Assembly: GCA_039025855.1 (NCBI GenBank)
Contig: JBCCNL010000004.1
Coordinates: 77,008-141,007, forward strand
Length of the DNA: 64,000 bases
Source of the DNA: JBCCOW01 sp039025855
GTDB lineage: Bacteria > Planctomycetota > Phycisphaerae > Phycisphaerales > Phycisphaeraceae
Direction: 5' to 3'
In this document: in pieces, positions 24,460-31,895 of the stretch
Position numbering within the stretch: the first letter of the stretch is position 1
Layout: each line of letters begins with the position of its first letter
Translations under genes and position numbers: made by a program
The notes under the pieces: generated by a model
Seen by the model: only the letters and a program-made list of their open reading frames with translations
What the model was told of the DNA's origin: nothing
The model's database searches: none

Positions 24460-25526
24460 GCCACGGCCTCGGCGTGGGCTTCGAGTCGGCCCTCGGCTCG
24501 TGCGGCCTTGAGGGCGTCTTCGGCGGTGGCGAGGCGGTCGATGATGGCCTGGTTCACGCCGGCCTCGGCGTAGCGGATGGAGGCCTTGATGGCGTTGGTG
24601 ATGGTCTTGGCCTGGGAGGAGCCGTGACAGATCACGCAGGTGCCGTTGGCGCCGAGGAGGGGGGCGCCGCCGTACTCGTGGTAATCATGTTTGGCGTAGA
24701 TCGATTTGACGACGGGCTCGAACCGCATCGCGAGTTCGGGGTCGATCTCAAGGACCTCGTGGGCGATGGTCTCGAAGATGCCTTTGGAGAGCCCCTCGGC
24801 GAGCTTGATCACGACGTTGCCGGTGAAGCCCTCGCAGGCGACGACGTTGGCCTTGCCCTCGAAGAGCTCTCGGCCCTCGATGTAGCCGATGTAGTTGGCG
24901 GATTCGTCGGCCTTGAGCAGGGCGTGTGCGCCGCGGGTCAGGGCGTTGCCCTTGCCTTCCTCGCCGCCGATGGAGAGCAGTGCGATCTTGGGATTGTCGA
25001 TGCCGATGAGCTGCTCGGCGTAGACCGAGGCCATGTGGCCGTATTGGTGGAGGTGGGTGGGCCGGGGCTCGGGGTTGGCGCCGACATCACAGATGACGAC
25101 GGGGCCGTGGAAGGTGGGGAGGGTGACGGCGATGCCGGGGCGGTGGACGCCGGAGAGCCGGCGCATGGACATCTGGGCGGAGGCGACGCATGCGCCGGTG
25201 TTGCCGGCGGAGATGATGATGTCGCACTTCTCAGGGCCGGCGCGTCGGCCGCCGATCAGGCCCCACCTGACGATGGAGGAGTCGGTCTTGTTGCGGAGGG
25301 CGGAGACCGGGGGGTCGGCCATGCCGATGACTTCGGTGGTGTGGACGACCTCGATGGCGGGGTGGTTGGCGAGGCCGGCCTCCTGCATGCCTTCGCGGAT
25401 GATGGCCTCGTCGCCGATCAGGACGAGGGTATGGCCGTCAGGGAGGTCTCCGACGGCTTCAAGACAGCCATCGAGGATGGCGTCGGGCGCGTCGTCCCCA
25501 CCCATGACATCGATGGCGATTCGCAC
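24456..25526 (-). CDS. plsX: Phosphate acyltransferase
   Basis: A 356-residue peripheral membrane enzyme that converts acyl-ACP to acyl-phosphate for the PlsY route to phosphatidic acid. It begins RIAIDVMGGDDAPDAIL, the PlsX signature, and contains SAGNTGACVASAQM, DVGANPEPRP and GFTGNVVIKLAEG. The start is GTG at 25526, three nt after the rpmF stop; no ATG fits the conserved N-terminus. It overlaps fabH by 4 nt. The rpmF-plsX-fabH order is the classical arrangement linking ribosome and membrane lipid synthesis. Confidence 0.95.
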   Translation of the reverse strand: MRIAIDVMGGDDAPDAILDGCLEAVGDLPDGHTLVLIGDEAIIREGMQEAGLANHPAIEVVHTTEVIGMADPPVSALRNKTDSSIVRWGLIGGRRAGPEKCDIIISAGNTGACVASAQMSMRRLSGVHRPGIAVTLPTFHGPVVICDVGANPEPRPTHLHQYGHMASVYAEQLIGIDNPKIALLSIGGEEGKGNALTRGAHALLKADESANYIGYIEGRELFEGKANVVACEGFTGNVVIKLAEGLSKGIFETIAHEVLEIDPELAMRFEPVVKSIYAKHDYHEYGGAPLLGANGTCVICHGSSQAKTITNAIKASIRYAEAGVNQAIIDRLATAEDALKAARAEGRLEAHAEAVA

Positions 25527-25529
25527 GGG

Positions 25530-25712
25530 TCAGTCTTCCTTGCCGACCTTGAGGGACAGGCCCGGGCGGACGTAGCCGCACTCGGTGCAGGCGGCGTGAG
25601 CTTTTTTGATGGAGGGGCAGTTGGGGCAGAGGACGTAGCCGGGCCGCTTGAGGGCCTGGTGCGACCGGCCTTTACGGGTCTGTGTGCGGGTTTTGCGTTG
25701 GACGGGGAGCAT
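25530..25712 (-). CDS. rpmF: 50S ribosomal protein L32
   Basis: A 60-residue small basic ribosomal protein. It starts MLPVQRKTRTQTRKGRSHQA, the L32 pattern, and carries zinc-binding CPNCPSIKKAHAACTECGYV (two CxxC pairs). The ATG at 25712 is chosen by homology; the longer open frame upstream is low-complexity. It is the first gene of the lipid operon, with plsX starting 3 nt later. A sigma70-like promoter candidate lies at 25845-25873, giving a leader of about 125 nt. The usual upstream DUF177 gene (yceD) is absent; an APH-fold gene diverges instead. Confidence 0.93.
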   Translation of the reverse strand: MLPVQRKTRTQTRKGRSHQALKRPGYVLCPNCPSIKKAHAACTECGYVRPGLSLKVGKED

Positions 25713-25844
25713 GGCGGTGGCTTTCGGGGCGGGCGGGGGTTGTGAGAGAGGTTGGCGGTAGAGCGGCCGGACGCGATCGGGCCGTGGGTTGGGGCTGGGT
25801 TTCTGGTCGTCGAAGCCGGGGTGAGAAGCCCTAGCGGACGCGAC

Positions 25845-25873
25845 AACGTAGTGTTTCAAGCCTCTGGGGTCAA
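25845..25873 (-). promoter_or_regulatory. Candidate promoter of the rpmF-plsX-fab operon
   Basis: On the minus strand TTGACC (25873-25868), a spacer of exactly 17 bp, then TACGTT (25850-25845). The -35 box has five of six consensus bases and the -10 box three. It is upstream of rpmF and oriented correctly. It overlaps the promoter region of the divergent kinase gene. Confidence 0.45.
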
Positions 25874-25968
25874 GCAGGATGTGGCTCTGGGGTGGGTCGC
25901 GATCGGTCGGGCCTGGTGGAGGTTTTGCCGGTGGCGTTGGAAGGTGGTGCGGTAGGCTCCGGCCCATT

Positions 25969-27024
25969 GTGGATGACTTTTCGGCGTTGACGAATCTGGG
26001 GCAGGCGAGGCGGCTCCGTGGGCTTGCGTGGCCGGTGCTGGGGGCGTTCGGGCTGCCGGAGCCTGGGGCTGGGGTGAGCCTGCGGCTGATCCATCACTGG
26101 CAGAACACGACGTTCGTGGTGGAGGTGGCGTCGGAGCGTCGGGCGTACCGTCTGGCGGAGGCTTGGGTGCCGGGGCGGTACTTGCTTCGGGTGTCTCGGC
26201 CGGTGGAGCGGACGTTGGGGCATGTGTCGGCGGAGGTGGCGTGGTTGGCGGCGCTTCGGCGGGACACAGATTTGGTGGTGCCGGAGCCAGTCCAGACGGT
26301 TTCGGGTGAGCCGGCGGTGCTGTTTGGTGAGGGGGCTTGTGTAGGCGGGGGACGCGTGTGGAGCCTGATGCGGTGGGTGCCGGGCCGCATGGTTCGGAAG
26401 GCGAGCCGACGGCTGGTCCATCTGGAACGGGTGGGGCGGACGATGGCGGTGTTGCACGAGCACGCGGCGGGGTGGCGGGGGGCGGCGGGTTTGGATCGGC
26501 CGCCGTGGGGCCCGAGCGGGTTGATGGGGCGTGATGCGTCGCTGGGGATCGAGCCGGACGTGTGGGATGACCTGCCGGCGGACGAGTTGGCGTTGCATCG
26601 GCGTTGTGAGGAGCGGTTGCTTGCGGTGTGCGATGCGTTGGGTCGGGGCGGTGAGGTGTACGGGTTGTTGCACGCGGACCTGCACCTGAGCAACGTGGTG
26701 TTTGCCGATGGGACGGCCCGACCGATTGATTTCGATGATTGTGGGTGTGGGCACCACGCGTATGACCTCGCGTGCACGCTGCTGGGGTTTGAGCGGGAGC
26801 CGTGGTGGGAGGCGTTCTTACGCGGGTATCGGTCGGTACGGGAGCTGCCGGAGGCGACGCTGTCAGCGGTGGAGGTGTATCTGGCGGTGCGGATGACGAC
26901 GCTGCTGCTGTGGTACCGGTCGAGTGCGCGGAAGAACCCAGTGTTTGCGGAGTTTTTGCCGGGGGCGCGGAAGAGCTTTCTGCCGCGGATTCGTCGGTGT
27001 TTGGGGCTGGATGGATTGGCATGA
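25969..27024 (+). CDS. Aminoglycoside phosphotransferase-fold kinase
   Basis: A 351-residue APH/choline-kinase-like protein. The nucleotide-binding lobe has WQNTTFVVEV and an RAYRL lysine/arginine strand; the catalytic loop is GLLHADLHLSNVVF (Brenner motif HxDxxxxN) near residue 233, and the metal-binding DFG-equivalent is PIDFDDCGCGHHAYDLA. The group phosphorylates small hydroxylated molecules or Ser/Thr; APH folds next to envelope genes often act on sugars or choline. The start is assigned to GTG at 25969; no Shine-Dalgarno is clear and the open frame continues upstream. It is followed on the same strand by an acyltransferase-3 and a DMT transporter. Confidence 0.75.
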   Translation: MDDFSALTNLGQARRLRGLAWPVLGAFGLPEPGAGVSLRLIHHWQNTTFVVEVASERRAYRLAEAWVPGRYLLRVSRPVERTLGHVSAEVAWLAALRRDTDLVVPEPVQTVSGEPAVLFGEGACVGGGRVWSLMRWVPGRMVRKASRRLVHLERVGRTMAVLHEHAAGWRGAAGLDRPPWGPSGLMGRDASLGIEPDVWDDLPADELALHRRCEERLLAVCDALGRGGEVYGLLHADLHLSNVVFADGTARPIDFDDCGCGHHAYDLACTLLGFEREPWWEAFLRGYRSVRELPEATLSAVEVYLAVRMTTLLLWYRSSARKNPVFAEFLPGARKSFLPRIRRCLGLDGLA

Positions 27025-27219
27025 CGCATCCGGCTCGCGGCGTGCTCGCTGGCGGTGCTGAGCGGATTCAGGCCCAACGGAAGTGGGTGGTTTGGGTTAG
27101 GTTGGGACGCGGGTAGTTATGCGGCGGGGGCCGTTGTGTGCCGGGCATGGTGTTGGCTTGAGATCGTCCGGGCTTGCGTTTCGATGACAGCCGGTAGTGG
27201 CTACGAGGGTGTATCGATT

Positions 27220-28371
27220 ATGGGCGTCCTGCGGTTGTATCTGGCGTTGTGTGTGGTGGCGGCGCACTCCACGGACGTCTTTCCGTGGTCGATGCACATC
27301 GGTGCTCAGGCGGTCCAGATCTTCTTCATCATTTCCGGCTTCTACATGCAGATGGTCTACTCGAAGTATGCCACGGCGCGGGAGTTCTACGCCAGCCGGC
27401 TGATCCGGATCATGCTGCCGTATTGGGTGATCCTGCTGGCTGTTTTGGCGCTGAGCCTGGTGTGGGGTCTGCTGAGTTCGTGGTGGGGCGTTCTGGAGCC
27501 CTACCGGGAGGTCTATCCCGAGACCGGGAGCCTGGGGATCATGCTGACGGCCGTGACGAATTTCACGGTGTTCGGGCAGGACTGGGTGATGTTTTTCAAG
27601 CACGAGCACGGGGAATCGCTGCAGTTCACGGCAGCGTTTTGGCGGTCGCCGGGACAGCTTTTCCCTTACTTGATGATTCCGCAGGCGTGGTCGGTCGGCG
27701 TGGAGCTGACGTTTTATCTGTGCGTGCCTATTCTGGCGACGCTGTCGGGCCGACGGCTGGCGGGGGTGATTGTGGGGTCGCTGCTTTTGCGGGTTCTGTT
27801 TTTCGAGACGACGGACTTAACGGATGACCCGTGGAACTACCGGTTTTTTCCGTTCGAGGTGTACACGTTTGGGCTGGGTATGGCGGCCTATCGATTGGGG
27901 CAGCGGGATGAAGCTCAGCTGGCGCGTTTGGCGAAATGGTTTCCGACGCGCGGGGTTGTGGGCGTTGTGTTTTACGCCGGGTCTGTCCTGCTCTTGTGCT
28001 GGCTGATGGAGTGGCTTTACACGATTGTGCGGCGGGGGCTGGACTACCACTACGCGACGCTGGTGACTTATGTCATCTGGGCGATCTTGATCGCGTTGGT
28101 GTTTCGTCTTGGTAAAGGGCTGCGGTGGGATCGGGCGGTGGGCGAGCTGTCGTATCCGGTGTATCTGTGGCACTACTTCCTGGTGGGTTGCTTTCGGCAG
28201 ACCGACCTGGCGCGAGCGGCGAGCGGTGACTGGTTTTGGTTGGGGCCGGCGGTGGCGGTGACGTCGGTGTTGCTGTCGGTGTTGACGGTCCTGTGCCTGA
28301 TTGCGCCGTTGGATCGGGTGCGGTACCGCTGGGCGAAACGGTTTGGGGGCGGGGGCGATCGTGAGGCGTGA
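27220..28371 (+). CDS. Acyltransferase 3 (OafA/ExoZ-type) membrane protein
   Basis: A 383-residue polytopic protein of about ten transmembrane helices. It starts RLYLALCVVAAHSTDVF, with the conserved His of the acyltransferase-3 family, followed by FFIISGFYMQMVY and FYASRLIRIMLPYW (the Arg-containing RxxRIxPxY motif). AWSVGVELTFYLCVPIL is the WSLxxEhxFY motif. Such enzymes O-acetylate or succinylate exported sugars or lipids on the inner membrane. ATG at 27220 is preferred because it starts the first helix; ATG 27184 adds 12 residues. It sits between the APH-fold kinase and a DMT transporter, suggesting an envelope-modification group. Confidence 0.85.
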   Translation: MGVLRLYLALCVVAAHSTDVFPWSMHIGAQAVQIFFIISGFYMQMVYSKYATAREFYASRLIRIMLPYWVILLAVLALSLVWGLLSSWWGVLEPYREVYPETGSLGIMLTAVTNFTVFGQDWVMFFKHEHGESLQFTAAFWRSPGQLFPYLMIPQAWSVGVELTFYLCVPILATLSGRRLAGVIVGSLLLRVLFFETTDLTDDPWNYRFFPFEVYTFGLGMAAYRLGQRDEAQLARLAKWFPTRGVVGVVFYAGSVLLLCWLMEWLYTIVRRGLDYHYATLVTYVIWAILIALVFRLGKGLRWDRAVGELSYPVYLWHYFLVGCFRQTDLARAASGDWFWLGPAVAVTSVLLSVLTVLCLIAPLDRVRYRWAKRFGGGGDREA

Positions 28372-28430
28372 CGGGGTTTGGAGGGGCGGGGCGCGGGCCG
28401 GGCGCGGGCAATGGTGGTATGGGTACCGGT

Positions 28431-29387
28431 ATGAGTGAGTTGTGGATCTGGTTGCCGCTGGGGGCGGCGGTGGCTTACACGGCGGGGGCGGTGTGCCTGA
28501 AGCGACACAGCGAGAAGGGTGGGGCGACGCTGACGGCGCTGCTGTATGTGAACGTGGCGGCGTGGGTGGCGTTCTGGCCGTTGGGGGTGGTGGCGTGGGT
28601 CGGTGGTGACTGGCCGCCAGCGAGCGCGCTGCGAGGCGTGGGTTGGTGGGGGTGGGGCTCGGCGGTGTTGGCGGGGTTGGGTTTTATGGTGGGTCAGGTG
28701 TTTACGCTGCTGGCGGTGCGGTTTGGGGATGTGAGTGTGCAGACGCCGGTGATGGGGGCGAAGGTGGTGGGGGTGGCGGGGCTGGCTGTGGCGCTGGGGG
28801 GGAGCGTGGGGGTGGAGTTGTGGTGGGCGGCGGGGCTGGCGACGGCGGCAGTGGTGATGTTGGGTTGGCCGATGAAGCGTCGGGCCGAGCAGTCGGCGGG
28901 GGGACCGGTCGCGAGCGACCGGGCTAAACGGGTTGGGAGTTGGGGGACTGCGGGGCTGTCGCTGGTGGCGTGTTTGGGTTATGCGGCGGCGGACGTGCTG
29001 CTGGCGCGGGACGCGGGGGCGGCAGGGGGGCTGGGACAGGAGGCTTATTTGCTGGTGATGATGGCGACGGTGGGTTTGGTGTCGTTGGCGACGCTGCCGG
29101 TGCGGCCGGGGTGGTGGGTGGTGGCCAAGGGGGCGCGGGGGTGGCTGGCGTGGGGCGGGGTGCTGTTTACGGTGCAGTGCTTTTTGATGGGGGTGGCGTT
29201 GGCGTTCGGGGGGGACGCGACGACGACCAACGTGGTGTATTCCACGCGGGGGTTGCTGGCGGTGGTGTTGGTGTGGGGGCTGGGCCGGCGGTTGGGATTG
29301 GGGGAAGCCGGGCACGGGTGGGGGGTGATGACGCGGCGGCTGGTGGGGGCGGGGGTGTTGGTGTTGGCGGTGATACTGGCGGTTTGA
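28431..29387 (+). CDS. EamA/DMT-family transporter-like membrane protein
   Basis: A 318-residue protein with about ten hydrophobic helices in two halves separated by the hydrophilic stretch KRRAEQSAGGPVASDRAKRV (residues 146-165). It begins LWIWLPLGAAVAYTAGAVCLK and contains GQVFTLLAVRFGDVSVQTPVMG, typical of drug/metabolite transporters of the EamA type with a 5+5 helix duplication. The substrate is unknown. Codons strongly favour G at the third position (GTG, GCG, GGG), like the neighbouring plus-strand genes. ATG at 28431 is the last of several candidates and begins the first helix. It ends 41 bp before a strong hairpin. Confidence 0.75.
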   Translation: MSELWIWLPLGAAVAYTAGAVCLKRHSEKGGATLTALLYVNVAAWVAFWPLGVVAWVGGDWPPASALRGVGWWGWGSAVLAGLGFMVGQVFTLLAVRFGDVSVQTPVMGAKVVGVAGLAVALGGSVGVELWWAAGLATAAVVMLGWPMKRRAEQSAGGPVASDRAKRVGSWGTAGLSLVACLGYAAADVLLARDAGAAGGLGQEAYLLVMMATVGLVSLATLPVRPGWWVVAKGARGWLAWGGVLFTVQCFLMGVALAFGGDATTTNVVYSTRGLLAVVLVWGLGRRLGLGEAGHGWGVMTRRLVGAGVLVLAVILAV

Positions 29388-29398
29388 AAGCGAGGTGG

Positions 29399-29424
29399 TA
29401 GGTCGTAGGTCGTAGGTCGTAGGT
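29399..29424. repeat. Heptamer tandem repeat TAGGTCG x 3.7
   Basis: Three full copies of TAGGTCG plus TAGGT in direct tandem, immediately after the DMT gene stop and before the B1 hairpin. Slippage-prone short repeat; no function is evident. Confidence 0.85.
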
Positions 29425-29427
29425 GGC

Positions 29428-29460
29428 AAGCCCACAGAATCCTTCGGCTTCTGTGGGCTT
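29428..29460. terminator. Bidirectional hairpin (palindrome family B copy 1) between convergent genes
   Basis: Perfect 12-bp stem AAGCCCACAGAA / TTCTGTGGGCTT with a 9-nt loop, located between the DMT gene and the convergent uxaE. A bidirectional terminator role is likely from position. Its right edge GTGGGCTTCGGG resembles the hairpin at 30861-30881 (GTGGGCTTCCGG), so it may also be a repeat. Confidence 0.55.
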
Positions 29461-29464
29461 CGGG

Positions 29465-30760
29465 TTATGAGGGGAGGCCGGCGGTGATGGCGTCGAGGTG
29501 GCGGGTGAAGTGCTCGGCGAGGATGTCGCGGTGGGTGTCGGGGTTGGCGTCGAGGACGCGGGTGACGGCGGGGCCGAGGGTGGGGTCGGTGAGGACGGAG
29601 CCGAAGGTGCAGTGGAGGATCTGTCGGCCGGGTTCGGTGAAGCCTTTGCCGTCGGGGACGGTGTCCCAGGTTTCGAGATAGGTCTGTTCGAGCTTGAGGT
29701 CGTCGGTGATGTCGGCGGCAGGAGCGACGGCGTCGACGGTTGCGGAGACGTGGTAGGTCGCGCGGTCGGTGTCGTAGCGCTCGCGGGAGAAGTCGATGAT
29801 CTGGCGGAAGAGCTTTGGCTCGTGTTTGGCGACGACGCGGAGGGCTTCGAGGTAGGAGGTGCCGGCGGTTTTGATGTGGAGGTGGCCGGCGGTGGCGTCG
29901 GCGAGGTGGCCGTACATGGAGAGCTTGTCGGAGCCGGAGTGGAGGGAGAGCTTGTAGGGGTCGGCGTGGGACGAGAGGTGTTTGGCGATGGCGGCGTGGT
30001 CTTTGAGGGACTGGTGGAGGGCGGTGAGGTCGCCCTTGTAGTCGACGCCCTTCTCGAGCTCGCCGATGAAGCGGGGGGCGAGGGAGACGAGGTTGATGCC
30101 GGCCTTGATGAGCTGGTCGGCGATGATGTAGTGCTCGGCGAGCGTGGTGGGCTGGTCGGTCTCGTCGACGGAAATTTCTATTTCGTGGGGCTGGTTGCGT
30201 TTCTCGGCAGCGGCCTTGATGTAGGCGGCCAGTTCGAGGGCGGCGGCGATGGCGGGGCCGTATTTGACGGCTGCGCGTTGGAGGGTGGGCTGGTCGAAGG
30301 TCAGGGTGAGGGTGTCGGAGACCTTGAAGGACTGGTCGAGGTATTGGTCGAGCCAGGGGGCGTGTGGGGCGGCGGCGTATTTGGTGGCGACCTCTGCGTC
30401 GGAGTAGTTGTCGGCCTGTTGGTCGACGTGGTCGGAGGGGTCGATGGTGAAGAAGGTGAAGCCGGCGTCGGCCATGTAGTCGACGTTTTCGGGGGTCTTG
30501 AGGTGGTCGGCATCCGAGCCCCAGGGCTGGGTGTAGCCGGCGGCGGCGAGGGTGTTGGCGGCGGCGGCCATGACCTGGGTGGGGTTGCGGTCGGTGCGGG
30601 CCATCTCGCGGATGGACTGCTGGGCGAAGATGCCGGCGATGGGGCCGCCGGCGGCTTGGTGGGCCTGGAGTGCGGCGAGGTGGCCGGGGGTGGCGGAGCC
30701 GAGGCGGTCGCCGAAGCCGAAGGAGGGGGTGAGGGCGAGAGCGGAAGGGGTGGAGGCCAT
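29465..30760 (-). CDS. uxaE: Tagaturonate epimerase-like protein (UxaE)
   Basis: A 431-residue protein. SFGFGDRLGSATPGHLAAL at residues 13-31, AQQSIREMARTDRNP, WGSDADHLKT and GFTFFTIDPSDHVD match the tagaturonate/fructuronate epimerase family, a TIM-barrel enzyme first described in Thermotoga. The enzyme interconverts D-tagaturonate and D-fructuronate in galacturonate catabolism. Conserved Asp/His/Glu residues (SVDETDQPTT, LHSGSDKLS, HIKTAGTSYLEAL) suggest the metal site. It is a lone gene here: no uxaC, uxuA or kdg genes are nearby, so the pectin link is family knowledge, not context. Identification rests on remembered motifs. Confidence 0.7.
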   Translation of the reverse strand: MASTPSALALTPSFGFGDRLGSATPGHLAALQAHQAAGGPIAGIFAQQSIREMARTDRNPTQVMAAAANTLAAAGYTQPWGSDADHLKTPENVDYMADAGFTFFTIDPSDHVDQQADNYSDAEVATKYAAAPHAPWLDQYLDQSFKVSDTLTLTFDQPTLQRAAVKYGPAIAAALELAAYIKAAAEKRNQPHEIEISVDETDQPTTLAEHYIIADQLIKAGINLVSLAPRFIGELEKGVDYKGDLTALHQSLKDHAAIAKHLSSHADPYKLSLHSGSDKLSMYGHLADATAGHLHIKTAGTSYLEALRVVAKHEPKLFRQIIDFSRERYDTDRATYHVSATVDAVAPAADITDDLKLEQTYLETWDTVPDGKGFTEPGRQILHCTFGSVLTDPTLGPAVTRVLDANPDTHRDILAEHFTRHLDAITAGLPS

Positions 30761-30860
30761 AGGGGAACATTACCGCTGGTTGGCGTGGGTCTGCATGGAC
30801 GGAATGAGACAGGGATGGACGATCTTGGACAGGGGGGAGGCGGGCGGTGTCCAGCGGAGA

Positions 30861-30881
30861 CCCACGGACAGAGTCCGTGGG
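30861..30881. repeat. Palindrome family B copy 2
   Basis: 9-bp perfect stem CCCACGGAC / GTCCGTGGG with loop AGA, followed by CTTCCGG. It lies in the divergent gap between uxaE and the membrane protein at 30907, so a terminator role is unlikely there. The right flank matches the hairpin at 29449-29463. Confidence 0.6.
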
Positions 30882-30906
30882 CTTCCGGTTTCTCTAGGAT
30901 GCGGGG

Positions 30907-31821
30907 GTGTTTCCGACGATTACGCAGCGGCTGATGATGTTGGTGGGGTTGTTGCTTGTGATCTGGCCGGCGATGTGGGTGGGTGAGTTGGTGGCGGGGG
31001 CGGCGGTGAGCCTGGCGGCGGGGCGGTGGTCGGCGGGGGTGACGCTGGTGGTGATGGTATTGGGGCTGCTCCCGGCGGTGGTGGTGGGGGCGGTGCTGTC
31101 GTCGACGGGGAACGTGTTGTCGGGGGTGTGGCTGGTGGGGGCGGCGGCGGTGGCGATGGGGGTCTCGGGTGGGGTGAGCAGCGTGGGGGCGGCGGGTGGT
31201 GGTGGGATGGATGCGGTGGTGCGTGCGTCGCCGACGTCGGGGACGATGACGTGGCTGGCGTTGGAGTCGGGGGTGTGGGGTTTGGCGGTGGTGGGGTTGT
31301 GGCTGGGGTTGAAGTCGGTGCGCCCAGGGCTTCGGGGCTGGCTGGCGCGGCGGGTGGGTGGGCGTTGGGTGACGCCGAAGCCGGGCGGGAAGCGGGAGAA
31401 GGGTTGGGCGGACGGGCGGGCGTTGGGTGCGGGATTGGTGACGGCGGCGGTGGGTGGTGCGGTGGTGTGGGTGGCGCTTCGGTCGTCGGGTTCGGGTCAG
31501 GTGGTGGCGGCGGGCGTGGTGGGGATGATGGTGGGGGGGTTGGCGGGGCGGTTGGCGCTGCCGGGGGCGCACGCGCTGCTGTCGTTGGTGGCACCGGCGG
31601 GGTTGGCGATGGTGGGGTTCTGGTTGGCCGGGCAGGGTTTGGTGGGGCTGCGTGAGTCGGAGGTGTTGGGGCTTTGGCATGTGGGGGATTGGGTGCCGAT
31701 CGCGCGGGGTTTGCCTTTGGTGCTGGTGGGCAGCGGGTTGGTGGGGGTGACGATGGGTCTTGGCTTGGGGCAGTCGGTGGAGCGGGCGGTGGAGCGGTCG
31801 AAGTCGGGGGGTGAGGTGTGA
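30907..31821 (+). CDS. Polytopic membrane protein of unknown function
   Basis: 304 residues with about eight hydrophobic segments, for example MLVGLLLVIWPAMWVGELV at residues 10-28, VTLVVMVLGLLPAVVVGAVL and ARGLPLVLVGSGLVGVTMGLG at the C-terminus, and one basic cytoplasmic loop (RRVGGRWVTPKPGGKREKG). I do not recognise the family and see no conserved polar motif typical of a known transporter. The start is GTG at 30907. Extreme Gly/Val/Ala and G-ending codons mark the sequence. It precedes the ClC gene by 74 bp, with a strong hairpin in between. Confidence 0.6.
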   Translation: MFPTITQRLMMLVGLLLVIWPAMWVGELVAGAAVSLAAGRWSAGVTLVVMVLGLLPAVVVGAVLSSTGNVLSGVWLVGAAAVAMGVSGGVSSVGAAGGGGMDAVVRASPTSGTMTWLALESGVWGLAVVGLWLGLKSVRPGLRGWLARRVGGRWVTPKPGGKREKGWADGRALGAGLVTAAVGGAVVWVALRSSGSGQVVAAGVVGMMVGGLAGRLALPGAHALLSLVAPAGLAMVGFWLAGQGLVGLRESEVLGLWHVGDWVPIARGLPLVLVGSGLVGVTMGLGLGQSVERAVERSKSGGEV

Positions 31822-31849
31822 GGGGTGCTGGCAAGGGGAGGGGTTGGGA

Positions 31850-31873
31850 GCCATCCCGCTGAAGCGGGATGGC
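31850..31873. repeat. Palindrome (family C-like) before the ClC gene
   Basis: Perfect 10-bp stem GCCATCCCGC / GCGGGATGGC with TGAA loop, followed by CTAAGG. Read on the minus strand it begins CTTAGGCC, resembling the CTTTAGC flank of the elements at 38373, 39687 and 57859. It sits 23 bp upstream of the ClC start and might attenuate read-through from the membrane-protein gene. Confidence 0.6.
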
Positions 31874-31895
31874 CTAAGGGAGTTAGCATGGCGGC

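Noticed and set aside
28173..30770. 865-residue open frame on the minus strand
   Set aside because: Arg/Pro/His-rich shadow of uxaE and neighbouring genes; no homology or ribosome site, typical of high-GC DNA.
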